64,000 bases of DNA from Eubacterium sp. GTDB taxonomy: Bacteria; Bacillota; Clostridia; Lachnospirales; Lachnospiraceae. Under the pieces are notes generated by a model. That model was not told where the DNA came from and did no database searches. It worked only from the letters and a program-made list of their open reading frames with translations. Positions 44,901 to 52,883 of this stretch are shown here, piece by piece. Position 1 is the stretch's first letter, and each line of letters starts with the position of its first letter. Made by a program: the position numbers and the translations under genes. The DNA lies in NCBI GenBank assembly GCA_021769425.1, contig JAETSX010000002.1, positions 60,263 to 124,262 of the forward strand. Direction: 5' to 3'.

Positions 44901-45900
44901 CCTCCGCCTTCACTTCAATGGTATCCCCTGCCTGAACCGTCCGCCCGTTTTCGCCAATATCAATGCTCACAATCACAGGCTTGGTTTCATCATATTCCTG
45001 ATCCACAGTAAACTTCACTTCTTCATCCGGAGCAACCTCATTTGGATAAAAATACAGGCGCCTCCCAGAATGTGTACGGATCCAAATATAATTCAGTTCC
45101 CATTCTCCGGGATATGTTTGTTCTTCTACACAAAAATCACCTGATATTTTTTTGTTTTCTTTTTGGCAGACCATACTAATATTTTTTTGAAGGGAGTTTT
45201 TCTTATGAATTACACTCATTCCAGCATAGGCGACTTCCTCATTTTCGCATTGAACATCCGCCGCATAGGTTACGCTGTCTCCGGCTTTTAATGTCTCACG
45301 CTCCTCCTGCACATTTTTCTGCATCTTAAGCCCCGAAAGCGTTACCGTGCTTTCTACCGGCGCATTTCTTCTGATGAACCAGTAACGCGCCTGCCCATTT
45401 TCATCATATACATTCCAATTGGTGTAATTGCTCTTCGCATCCTCTACATAAATACGAGTGATGCAGAAACGGCCTTCCGTCAGCTGATTGCAGGGAAGAG
45501 AACACGTATACAGATTTCTTTCAGCGCTTTTCTCAAATATCAGATTCCTGTTGCTGCAATTGTTATAGGAATACAGTTCCACAGATACAACCTGAATATC
45601 GCTGTCCGCATCATACATACGAAGGTTAAAATGGACGGCGGCCGATTCATCCAGCGTCTGTCCATTTTCTTCTAATTCAAAATCCTCAATCACCGGCCGG
45701 TTAATATCGTAAGAACCGTCGCGGGGCGTCACGGAATCCCCGTTGTCCGAATCTTGTTCCGGTTCAGGCATATTCAACTCCTCCGGATTCTGCTCATTGA
45801 CCAAAAATCCTTCTGAGCCAGTCATATCCCTTTCCTCCGGATTCTGACCGGTAGTGTCAACTCTATATACCCAAAATCGGCTCAACCCCAGTAAATTCAA
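41914..45900 (-). CDS. Large repetitive surface protein, damaged at both ends
   Basis: 1328 aa in one frame. Three consecutive ~110-residue modules of bacterial Ig-like type (each starting Pro-Val/Arg-Ile, then DKNGQ or ENGR, then AGD/GN, then V.E.NP) cover about residues 305-650. Later come DUF-like beta regions and a Ser/Thr/Glu-rich wall-spanning tail ending KKSPKTGE. The tail stops right after a sortase-like SPKTG motif, without the hydrophobic and basic sorting parts. The first ~18 codons come from a MITE-like element and there is no signal peptide. The sortase gene lies upstream on the same strand. Confidence 0.8.
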   Translation of the reverse strand: MNLLGLSRFWVYRVDTTGQNPEERDMTGSEGFLVNEQNPEELNMPEPEQDSDNGDSVTPRDGSYDINRPVIEDFELEENGQTLDESAAVHFNLRMYDADSDIQVVSVELYSYNNCSNRNLIFEKSAERNLYTCSLPCNQLTEGRFCITRIYVEDAKSNYTNWNVYDENGQARYWFIRRNAPVESTVTLSGLKMQKNVQEERETLKAGDSVTYAADVQCENEEVAYAGMSVIHKKNSLQKNISMVCQKENKKISGDFCVEEQTYPGEWELNYIWIRTHSGRRLYFYPNEVAPDEEVKFTVDQEYDETKPVIVSIDIGENGRTVQAGDTIEVKAEVQEEHPYVWANAYFTLQEADRTGSESVSLKYNAETKEYEGRIEIAESTYPGKWKLTSFSVRDTYGNYAYLSDYEKENQNASRHYIVSPDTYDAAGPVIKSIQLDKNGQLVGVGNRVSIEVEVEEQNPAGSAEVRFAPENNSDYYYSSLYATLKYMEDEHKYVGTIDITETTEPVKWELAEITLWDKNWNNTYLSECEEVLAKGPWYFIVDPQGYDAEGPRIESVAIDKNGQWVSAGDTVNIRIKVKEKNPSRSGVVYFHPQVTNVSTLERVDLRYNPETQEYTGSISITEDTYPCEWALTSLELKDTLGFGAYLNNLQADWEQTRPWYYKVKSRNTYREDFKNVTFSFYGYAQTEDGSYQPNSLISSEMIEHVGRRATLNELGIFPEPIDGVNATWKYEWHEWEVDGDTELLFDSTEDMSCNFYASYDKGCANVNLTYLSEDSGIKEIMLPVFVDKEATYQEVMEILELPKDAKTEDFAGFQLQDGYDGSIAVGEMAYLSAKAEYNNCQVAWNTKYLDQNGRETAKVITKSYLEGTRVSDALAQLEEPEETEGMDWEGWVLTAADTEETFSRPVTAIDVAAVYQGKTTAEVSYSYRGEDGTAVFRSKMMLIDGEELSDAEIQGAATDAFKDAEHLNGLRLAEWAGAIQLDLGKYKKISFEAVYHNCVVTLKYPDDVCQYVIVEKGSQYTLPTENEKYKDLLWEGFGKGETIVISEDREILAAEAKLKETAAEETKGEKLPDDEIAKIIEEVENADAGAVIQIDMKKATVVPKEVLEAIQGKPVDIVLELDGYCWSIDGSEVFASELTDIDLEVKIGTNAVPSSLVASIAERKPTTQLSLTHNGNFGFRADLILNLGSENSGGAGNLYYYDSEGKLKFMNAGQIGEDGTVSLSFSHASDYVVVIDNLQTDDKKEENTGTDNSQTSGAGTGSGNDPANENTSKTAPDNEKERRPGQNKAGQETINIRKNENDLTGDSAKTEKDSTDSGTKKSPKTGE

Positions 45901-46094
45901 TGGTTTCAGAGGTTATAAGCCTTTACCTCCCCTTTCTTTGGCTTAGGCGACCAAAATTTTACGTCGGGAACCCAGTCAAGGCCGGGCTGAAAGCCCGTTA
46001 AATTCAGCCTTGACGGGGTTTCCGTAAGTAAAATATAATCAGACTCAGTCAAGGAAAGGGGTTCGATTTTTTCATAATCCGTTTGACACTACCG
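45850..46094. mobile_element. 245-bp MITE-like element
   Basis: The ends are identical 12-bp inverted repeats CGGTAGTGTCAA, with partial similarity extending about 35 bp inward. The middle holds an inner hairpin (GTCAAGGC pairing with GCCTTGAC around 45976-46013). It has no gene. The same terminal sequence occurs at 28475-28486. It separates the sortase from the surface-protein body. No clear target duplication was seen. Confidence 0.75.
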
Positions 46095-46138
46095 TAAATT
46101 TCTGCGTAACCGCCTGGTTTAAATCCTCTCCGTCTTCA

Positions 46139-46154
46139 TGCGGCCTTCCCCTTT
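46139..46154 (-). other. Orphan start codon with RBS between sortase and MITE
   Basis: On the minus strand GGGGAAGG precedes an ATG (46137-46139), which opens MKTERI and then a TAA. In the same frame Arg-rich codons follow up to the element. This looks like the original start of the surface protein (basic n-region of a signal peptide), cut off by a nonsense codon and the MITE. Inference. Confidence 0.35.
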
Positions 46155-46916
46155 TTAAGAAGCATCGTCCGTCAGCACCGCTTCAATCAGAAGACGCCTG
46201 TCATCCAGTCCGCTGTAGCAGGTAGACAGCGTAAGAATCCTGTTCTCCTCTGATACATTTACTTCTTCCAGGAAATTGCCCGTACAGTTCCTCACATCTT
46301 CTAAATACTTCTGAATCTGAGAACTGTCGCTGAAAGAATACTCATAAGGAATCAGTGCATCGGAAAAATCTACCGCTGCAAAGATTTCATAAGTAAGGGC
46401 GCTCTCCGGCGTATATATCAGGATCTGACGGTTTTTTTCAAAGAAATCTCTGTCCTCAAATTCATGAAGGCCGGTAAACATCTCTCCGTTTTTCATGTTA
46501 TGCCCGTAGAGAACCGTGACAGAATCCATAAAATCTTTCTGATTTACCGGCTGGCTGTAAATGGCTCCTGGAAGCCCCTCTTTGAAATCAACGGTATGAT
46601 CCAGATAATAATTATCATAGAGATCCTCTGCATCACTTTTCTGCAGAACTGGATAGTCTATGCTGGTTCCCGGAACGGTGATCCATGCATAAATATCCGG
46701 ATTCCACTCCTTTAACATCTCAAAATCAATCGTTATATTCCCGGATTCGTCAGTACGTTTCACACTGTCAGCCGCAGTATCCAGAGATAATTCCACAGAA
46801 GCCGCAGCATCCCCGGAAAAACCCGCATTCCCTGTCTGAAAGCTTATCAGAAAAACTGCCGCGCCGAATATCACGATTATAAGAGCCGACAAAATATTCC
46901 TTTTTCCTAATTTCAC
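46155..46916 (-). CDS. srtB: Class B sortase
   Basis: 253 aa. N-terminal membrane helix (about residues 8-28), then the sortase B fold: YAWITVPGTSIDYPVLQ, catalytic His in VLYGHNMKNG, catalytic Cys233 in LTLSTCYSG and the Arg in DRRLL. Class B is indicated by the KNGEMF block after the His. It transpeptidates sorting-signal proteins to the cell wall; the neighbouring surface protein is the obvious substrate. Confidence 0.93.
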   Translation of the reverse strand: MKLGKRNILSALIIVIFGAAVFLISFQTGNAGFSGDAAASVELSLDTAADSVKRTDESGNITIDFEMLKEWNPDIYAWITVPGTSIDYPVLQKSDAEDLYDNYYLDHTVDFKEGLPGAIYSQPVNQKDFMDSVTVLYGHNMKNGEMFTGLHEFEDRDFFEKNRQILIYTPESALTYEIFAAVDFSDALIPYEYSFSDSSQIQKYLEDVRNCTGNFLEEVNVSEENRILTLSTCYSGLDDRRLLIEAVLTDDAS

Positions 46917-47209
46917 TTCTTTTCCCCCTTTCTTTTACCTTTTTTGTTCTTTCATGTGATGCGATATCTCCCCCTTCCCCCATATGCAGTACCTTTTACC
47001 TATATAGTACTTATTATACAGTTTTTTGAAGAAAATGGAAGATTTTTCCATTAGAATATTTGAATATTATATCTAAAAATATTTAAAATTCATCATTTTG
47101 CACAAATATCCGAAAAATTAATCAAAAAAATGCAGAACCCATGGTTTGATCCACAGATTCTGCACACTCTAATATAGCAATGAACAATCTATATTTCGTC
47201 CGTATCCAA
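46917..47209. other. A+T-rich intergenic stretch upstream of srtB
   Basis: No gene. It is A+T-rich and should hold the srtB promoter, but I could not place a convincing -35/-10 pair. Confidence 0.4.
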
Positions 47210-47343
47210 AGATATATAGATGGCGATTAATTATTGCCATCTGCACCGAGCGCGGCCGCTTTGCGGCATATACATATTCGCGCGAGTGCGCATCCCCCGG
47301 AGGGGCTATATATCTGGCAACTATTTAATGCCAGATATATAGA
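47210..47343. repeat. Multi-hairpin repeat element
   Basis: A set of consecutive palindromes: GATGGC/GCCATC around 47219-47241, GCCGC/GCGGC around 47253-47267, CCCCC/GGGG around 47294-47305, and a perfect 14-bp pair CTATATATCTGGCA (47306-47319) with 47329-47342. The 11-bp AGATATATAGA occurs directly repeated at 47210-47220 and 47333-47343. The last 22 bases recur at 28622-28643. It is either a mobile palindromic element or a structured RNA after the hydrogenase gene. Confidence 0.7.
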
Positions 47344-47384
47344 AAGTTCACTGCAACGCTAATCTCAATCAAAGGACTGCAAGA

Positions 47385-48833
47385 CTATTCCCGATGCATG
47401 GAAAAGCTGTCCATCTTATAATTGTCTAAATTCTCATGAATTCCACGGCCATCTGCCTGTGAAATTAAGGTATCCCTGTTCTTCTTAGAAGAAATCTGAT
47501 CATTGAATGCGCTTGGCCCGCCAACGCAGCCGCCGTCGCAAATCATGCCTTCCACAAAGTCCTCCGGCAGTTTTGCCGCCCTTAACAGAAGCAGGGCTTT
47601 CTTACACTCAGCCGCTCCGTTTGCCTTATAAACTTTTGCATCAATCTCATGGCCGGCCTCTTTCAAGCTCTGCAGCACAGCCCCGGTAACTCCGCCGGAG
47701 TTGGCGAACCGCTTGCCATAGACGGAAGCAATCTGATCATTATTCTCACATGGCTGCAGCGTAACGTCTTTTGCCTTCATAATGGCGCGGATTTCACTGT
47801 AAGTCAAAACATAATCTGCATTTCCCGGAATCTTCTGATCCACCACTTCCGATTTCTTGGCAAGGCAGGGTCCGATAAATACGGTTACTGCATCCGGATC
47901 CTGTGCCTTAATCAAACGGGAAACTGCACACATGGGAGAAACCGTGGTGGATACACAGTCTGCCAGCTGAGGATAATGGAGACGTACCATATTTACAAAT
48001 GCCGGACAACAGGAAGTCACTTTCTTCTTGCCTTCCTGATATGCTTCCGCCCACTCTTCCGCTTCATAAGCCGCTGTCATATCGCCGCCCAATCCAACAT
48101 CATAGAAATCTTCAAATCCCAGTTCTTTCATAGCCTTCTTCCAGCTTGCGGTGGTGATGTCTGTGCCGAACTGGCCTTCCGTTGCCGGCGCCGCCATTGC
48201 ATATACTTTCTTCCCGGACTTTAACGCTTCCACCACATCCACAATAAAGGTCTTGGAACCGATGGCGCCGAAGGGACAGCTGTGAATGCATTTTCCGCAG
48301 CGAATGCATTTCTCCTTGTCGATAATGGAAATTCCATGCTCATCGTATGTAATCGCGTCCACCGGACAGCTGAATTTGCAGGGGCGTTTCAAATGGGCAA
48401 TGGCATTGTAGGGACAGGCCTGCGCGCATTTACCGCACTCCTTACATTTGGATGCATCAATATGGGAACGATCCCTTCCCATTTCAATGGCGCCGAACTT
48501 GCAGGCATTGATACATGCCTTTCCAATACAGTTCTGGCAGTTCTCTGTAACGGTGTAACTGGAAATAGGGCAGTCCTCGCAGGCGGAGCTGATCACCTGG
48601 ATAATATTTCCGTCATCTACCGGTCCCGGAGCCTTGCCTTCTGCCAGGCGGACCCTCTGACGGATAATTTCACGCTCTTTGTAGATACAGCAGCGGAACT
48701 TGGGCGTCGGTCCCGGAATCAGTTCCAGCGCGATGTGATCCCTTTTGGCGTCCAGTTCTCCGGCAAATGCCAGCTTTGCCACTTCGTAAAGTACATCATG
48801 TTTGATTCTAATTACATTTTCATCAGCATACAT
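47385..48833 (-). CDS. [FeFe] hydrogenase, monomeric ferredoxin-type
   Basis: 482 aa. Several CxxCxxC clusters (ENCQNCIGKACINAC, CKECGKCAQACP, CIRCGKCIHSCP) bind 4Fe-4S clusters in the first 220 residues. The H-cluster domain follows with motif L1 TSCCPAF, L2 GPCLAKKSE (instead of MPCxxKxxE) and L3 EGMICDGGCVGGP. The overall layout and altered L1/L2 suggest a group B enzyme rather than the prototypical group A (inference). It would couple ferredoxin to H2 metabolism in this anaerobe. Confidence 0.9.
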   Translation of the reverse strand: MYADENVIRIKHDVLYEVAKLAFAGELDAKRDHIALELIPGPTPKFRCCIYKEREIIRQRVRLAEGKAPGPVDDGNIIQVISSACEDCPISSYTVTENCQNCIGKACINACKFGAIEMGRDRSHIDASKCKECGKCAQACPYNAIAHLKRPCKFSCPVDAITYDEHGISIIDKEKCIRCGKCIHSCPFGAIGSKTFIVDVVEALKSGKKVYAMAAPATEGQFGTDITTASWKKAMKELGFEDFYDVGLGGDMTAAYEAEEWAEAYQEGKKKVTSCCPAFVNMVRLHYPQLADCVSTTVSPMCAVSRLIKAQDPDAVTVFIGPCLAKKSEVVDQKIPGNADYVLTYSEIRAIMKAKDVTLQPCENNDQIASVYGKRFANSGGVTGAVLQSLKEAGHEIDAKVYKANGAAECKKALLLLRAAKLPEDFVEGMICDGGCVGGPSAFNDQISSKKNRDTLISQADGRGIHENLDNYKMDSFSMHRE

Positions 48834-48948
48834 CGTATTTTACCTCTCTCTTTTTTGTTTGTTAATAGTTTAACATGCCTGGAGCGGCTCTGCAAGACTA
48901 TTTTCCCTTGTTTCTCAGAAAATACTTTCCAAAAAACAAAGTGGGCAA

Positions 48949-48962
48949 GCCCACATCAGCTC
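48949..48962 (-). terminator. Terminator after feoB
   Basis: GTGGG/CCCAC stem with a short loop, followed on the minus strand by TTTGTTTTTT. It lies about 115 bp after the feoB stop and before the hydrogenase gene. The intervening bases hold only a 17-codon frame that I do not support. Confidence 0.65.
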
Positions 48963-49077
48963 CCCATCCTCTCACCCATGAAGTATGTCTGCTGAAAGCG
49001 CATTTGATAATTCATTTCCGCCGTTTCTAAAGAACAAAACCTGCTTCTCTTGCTAAAAATATCAGGGAAATTTCCTG

Positions 49078-51063
49078 TTAAAAGAATAAATTGCCAATCT
49101 GGTAAACCAAAACGGCTGCAAACCAGGCAAGCGCCATCTGGAATGCCAGCATCTTCAAAGTGAACTTCATGGAGCCTGTTTCTTTCTTAATGGTCCCGAT
49201 GGTTGCCGCACAGGGGACATAAAGAAGGCAGAAAATCATCATGCTGTAGGCATTCAAAGGACCGAAGCCAACTTCCGCCAACTGCCCATTCAATGCGGTC
49301 ATTCCTGCCGCGGAATTCACATTGCTGATGCCAAACAGCACGCAGAAACTGCTGACCACCACTTCCTTGGCGGAAATACCGGAAATCAATGCCACTCCAA
49401 TCTGCCACATCCCCAGTCCTGCCGGGGCAAGGATTGGTTCCATCCAATGTCCCAAAACTGCTCCAAAGCTTTCAGACACCTCCGTTACCATGCCGTGGAT
49501 ACCAAAATTCAGAAGAAACCAGATAATAATGGATGCAACGAAAATCGTAGTTCCCGCTTTGGTCAGATAGCCTTTCACTTTTTCCCAGACGTAAACGGCA
49601 ATGGTTCTGACGTTGGGCGTCTTATATTCCGGCAGCTCAATCAGCAGAGTATGGTGGGACCGGTGGGTTTCCACCCGATGAATAATCAAAGCAGCGATAA
49701 TCGCCACCGCCATTCCGATAAAATACATGGAAAGGGCTGCAAACATGGCGTACTTTCCAAAAAACATATCTGCAAACAGCACATAAATGGGAAGCCTGGC
49801 AGAACAGGACATAAAAGGCGTAATCAATATGGTGCGCCTTCGGTCAGATTCTTTTTCCAACGCCCGTGTGGCCATTACAGCCGGAACGGTACAGCCGAAT
49901 CCAAGGACCATAGGCAGAAACGCTTTCCCGGACAAACCCAAATGCCCCATCAGCCCGTCCATCACATAGGCCACCCTCGCCATATAACCGCTGTCCTCTA
50001 AAATGGCAAGAGCCAGAAACAGAATAAAAATATTGGGGAGGAACGTCAGAATTCCCCCTACGCCCGCCAAAATGCCGTCCACCACCAGAGAAACCATCCA
50101 GTCTGCCACATGGAGGCTCTCCAGCAGCTGCAAAACGCCGCCGGATATCGTATCCAGAATCACTTCAAAGCCGCCCTTTAACGTATCTCCCACGAAAAAC
50201 GTCAGAAAGAAAACCACCGCCATAATTCCGAAGAAAATTGGCATGCCCCAAATGGGATGGGTCAGCGCTTCATCCACCCGATCGGTAAACGCGGCTTTCT
50301 CTGATTTGTAAAATAGAGTGTCTTCCAACACTTCTTCTATGTAGTCATATTTCTGATTGATGATATCCTTTTCATAGCTTTTGTCCAACACTTCCGGCAA
50401 ATCCACCGGATACAGCTCTTCTATTTCCTGATCCCGTTCCAATAGTTTCAAGGCATACCAGCGGGGATTTTCCGAAATCTGGTATTTTCGCTCCAATTCC
50501 TTCTCTAAGAGACGGATTTTTTCTTCTATCTCATCCTGATAGGTGACAATCTTTGGCCGATGTTTTTCCTCATAGTGATGCACCACTGCATGCAGCAGCA
50601 CGTCCAGTCCGCTTCTCTTTCTTGCGGACACAGGCACAACCGGAATATCCCCCAGCATTTCCGGCAGACGGTGAAGATCAATTTCCATGCCCCGTTCTTC
50701 TACAATATCCATCATATTCAGGGCCAGAATCACCGGTTTTCCCAGCTCTAATAACTGCATCGTCAGATACAGGTTCCGCTCCAGTGCAGAAGCGTCTACC
50801 ACATTCACAATCACATCCACTTCATGTTTCATTATGCACCGTCTGGAAACTTTTTCTTCAATGGAATAAGAAGTCAGGCTGTAAATGCCCGGCAAATCAA
50901 TTAATTTCAGTTTCTGCCCCTTATAATCGGTCTCACCCTCCACCTTTTCCACAGTAACTCCAGGCCAGTTGGCAACCTTCAGATTAGCTCCGGTATATGC
51001 ATTAAACAAGGTGGTTTTCCCGCAATTGGGATTCCCCACAAACCCTACTCTAATTACTTCCAT
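49078..51063 (-). CDS. feoB: Ferrous iron transporter B
   Basis: 661 aa from the ATG at 51063. N-terminal G domain with GNPNCGKTTLFN, DLPGIYSLTSYS and the NMMD specificity motif, a helical GDI region, then the polytopic membrane domain with two Gate motifs (MVLGFGCTVPAVMATRALE region and the C-terminal repeat). It imports Fe2+. It overlaps feoA by 14 bp, and both are behind a Fur box. Confidence 0.95.
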   Translation of the reverse strand: MEVIRVGFVGNPNCGKTTLFNAYTGANLKVANWPGVTVEKVEGETDYKGQKLKLIDLPGIYSLTSYSIEEKVSRRCIMKHEVDVIVNVVDASALERNLYLTMQLLELGKPVILALNMMDIVEERGMEIDLHRLPEMLGDIPVVPVSARKRSGLDVLLHAVVHHYEEKHRPKIVTYQDEIEEKIRLLEKELERKYQISENPRWYALKLLERDQEIEELYPVDLPEVLDKSYEKDIINQKYDYIEEVLEDTLFYKSEKAAFTDRVDEALTHPIWGMPIFFGIMAVVFFLTFFVGDTLKGGFEVILDTISGGVLQLLESLHVADWMVSLVVDGILAGVGGILTFLPNIFILFLALAILEDSGYMARVAYVMDGLMGHLGLSGKAFLPMVLGFGCTVPAVMATRALEKESDRRRTILITPFMSCSARLPIYVLFADMFFGKYAMFAALSMYFIGMAVAIIAALIIHRVETHRSHHTLLIELPEYKTPNVRTIAVYVWEKVKGYLTKAGTTIFVASIIIWFLLNFGIHGMVTEVSESFGAVLGHWMEPILAPAGLGMWQIGVALISGISAKEVVVSSFCVLFGISNVNSAAGMTALNGQLAEVGFGPLNAYSMMIFCLLYVPCAATIGTIKKETGSMKFTLKMLAFQMALAWFAAVLVYQIGNLFF

Positions 51064-51298
51064 CTGACACTTCCTCCTCTGCCGGCTGAACCAGGATCCC
51101 CACTGCAATGTCTCTTCCGATTGCCCAGCGGGTTCCCCGTACTTTGATAATAACTGTGCCGTTCCGTTTCCGATTCATCATCAGCAGCCTGGTGCCGCTG
51201 TTAATGCCCAAAGATTCCAGGCGGCGCATAATATTTTCTTCTATGGAAATACCCGTTACGGTGTACGCATGATTGATAGTGCCATCCAGTATTGTCAT
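51050..51298 (-). CDS. feoA: FeoA-domain protein
   Basis: 82 aa, SH3-like FeoA fold: RRLESLGINSGTRLLMMNRK and RWAIGRDIAVGILV. It assists FeoB at the cytoplasmic face. First gene of the feoAB unit. Confidence 0.92.
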   Translation of the reverse strand: MTILDGTINHAYTVTGISIEENIMRRLESLGINSGTRLLMMNRKRNGTVIIKVRGTRWAIGRDIAVGILVQPAEEEVSDGSN

Positions 51299-51335
51299 AC
51301 CATAAACCTCGATTCTGTTCTGTGATTACTACATG

Positions 51336-51364
51336 ATATTACCACAAATGATAATGATTATCAA
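51336..51364 (-). promoter_or_regulatory. feoAB promoter overlapped by a Fur box
   Basis: On the minus strand -35 TTGATA (51359-51364), 17 bp, -10 TAATAT (51336-51341). Between them, TGATAATGATTATCA (51349-51363) is a perfect 7-1-7 Fur-type inverted repeat covering the -35 side. Iron-bound Fur should block feoAB transcription. Confidence 0.85.
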
Positions 51365-51418
51365 CAGTAAAATGTCAGGATAAGTGTTCAGCCGCCGGGC
51401 AATAAAGGAACAAAAATT

Positions 51419-51449
51419 CCCTGTGAACGCTTTCTCATCATTCACAGGG
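51419..51449 (-). terminator. Terminator after the NlpC/P60 gene
   Basis: CCCTGTGAA (51419-51427) pairs with TTCACAGGG (51441-51449), followed by AATTTTTG on the minus strand. It lies between the NlpC/P60 stop and the feoAB promoter. Confidence 0.75.
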
Positions 51450-51532
51450 GATTCTAATCTCTTATTTATTTCATTACAATTTCATTGCAAGCCGGCATTC
51501 TTTCAACTAACGGCCAATTACAGCCGATTCCC

Positions 51533-52555
51533 TTAATCACTGATCAGTCTCGTTACGCAAATCGGGGTACGGTAAAATGCATTGGAAATCTTAATTCCTG
51601 TCCGGGCAGAACTTGCATGCACTACCTGTCCATTGCCGATATACATAGCTACATGGTTAATTCCGCCGCCGTTTCCATAGAAAAACAGGTCTCCCGGTTT
51701 CGCTTCGCTGGGATCAATCCTTGTCCCATATCCGGACTGTGCGCTGGAAGAATGGGGCAGGTAAATCCCGTATTTCTCATAAATCCGCATGGTAAATCCG
51801 GAACAGTCCACACCGTTGGTAAGGCTTGTGCCGCCCCAGACATATCTGTTTCCTACAAACTGGCATGCATACTGAATCATATCTACACGGACATCAGAAA
51901 TGCCTTCGCCGTATCGGATCTCTGTCATGGTCATTGCCTTGGGAAGCTGTTCGGAAAGCTCCACATACTCTTTAGCCACATAGCACTCATCGCCGTCCAC
52001 ATCTACCTTCAGCCATTCCCCCTGATCCTCTAACATCTGCAGTTCTTCTCCCTCTGCAACCATCGTCCAGATGGTACAGTCTGTATTCGGTTCTACCCTT
52101 GCATTCAAAGTCTGCGTGACAGAGGTGGCAACAATGGACTTCACTTCATCTGCCCGGGCTGCCGCTTCCTGGCCGGTCAGCAGATATTCTCCCTTCACAT
52201 ATCCTGTCACCTTGCCAGACTGAATCTGATACCATTCCCCTTCCTGTGACAAGATCTCACATCCGGCGTCCACCGGTAATTTGCCCACCAGATCATACTC
52301 CTCTCCGGCGCCTTCCCGAATATTCAAATGATTCTCTACCTGGGCAATCCCCAGATTCGTGTAACCGCATACCGTAGCTGGAACTGCAGGTTCTTCTGCC
52401 GTCTCATCCGCTTCCGTTGTAAGGCTTTGGCCTAACATGGCTGTGATTCCCGCCTCCACATTCCCGGCTGCCTGTACCGGCATCCGAACAGCTCCAAATA
52501 CAACTGCTCCTGTCATACATGCTGCAATTACTCTTCTGAATTCATTTCTCTTCAT
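51533..52555 (-). CDS. Secreted SH3-NlpC/P60 peptidoglycan hydrolase
   Basis: 340 aa. Signal peptide (residues 1-29, ending VQAAG), two SH3b domains (about 65-125 and 140-195; motif HLNIREGAGEEYDLVGKLPV), then an NlpC/P60 domain with catalytic Cys in GVDCSGFTMRIYEKYG, His in INHVAMYIGNG and the third residue in VVHASSA. It cleaves stem peptides in the cell wall. It has a consensus sigma-A promoter. Confidence 0.93.
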   Translation of the reverse strand: MKRNEFRRVIAACMTGAVVFGAVRMPVQAAGNVEAGITAMLGQSLTTEADETAEEPAVPATVCGYTNLGIAQVENHLNIREGAGEEYDLVGKLPVDAGCEILSQEGEWYQIQSGKVTGYVKGEYLLTGQEAAARADEVKSIVATSVTQTLNARVEPNTDCTIWTMVAEGEELQMLEDQGEWLKVDVDGDECYVAKEYVELSEQLPKAMTMTEIRYGEGISDVRVDMIQYACQFVGNRYVWGGTSLTNGVDCSGFTMRIYEKYGIYLPHSSSAQSGYGTRIDPSEAKPGDLFFYGNGGGINHVAMYIGNGQVVHASSARTGIKISNAFYRTPICVTRLISD

Positions 52556-52883
52556 CTTGACCTCCCAGACAACCCTGTATCTTCCATTTTCTTATGTTTA
52601 ATCGCTTTTTACTAAAACGGTTACATGTTTTACTATTATGTGTAAATTATATCAATCGGAAATTACATTGTCAAGGAGGCCGTAATATTTATGTAATATT
52701 TGTACAAACTTCACAGTTCTTATCTGGATTTTCCGTTTCGGAAATAGCAGTTATCCACAAAATATAGTGTATCGCTCTCCCAAAACATTCCTGAAACGGT
52801 AATATTCCACAAGATATGGTATTTCTCTGTTCCAGAATGAACTCTTTACATTCCCTATCCGGAAGCATTTTTTTATTGATTCT
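52556..52883. other. Intergenic stretch between NlpC/P60 and Na/Pi genes
   Basis: 328 bp. It holds the NlpC/P60 promoter (52646-52674). The rest contains loosely repeated segments with a TTATCCACAA-like core (around 52750 and 52808) and an unsupported 59-codon minus-strand frame without ribosome-binding site. Confidence 0.5.
52646..52674 (-). promoter_or_regulatory. Consensus sigma-A promoter of the NlpC/P60 gene
   Basis: TTGACA (52669-52674), 17 bp, TATAAT (52646-52651) on the minus strand: a perfect match to the sigma-A consensus. Confidence 0.9.

Noticed and set aside
52698..52877. 59-codon minus-strand frame after the Na/Pi gene
   Set aside because: No ribosome-binding site, and the sequence consists of loosely repeated intergenic segments.
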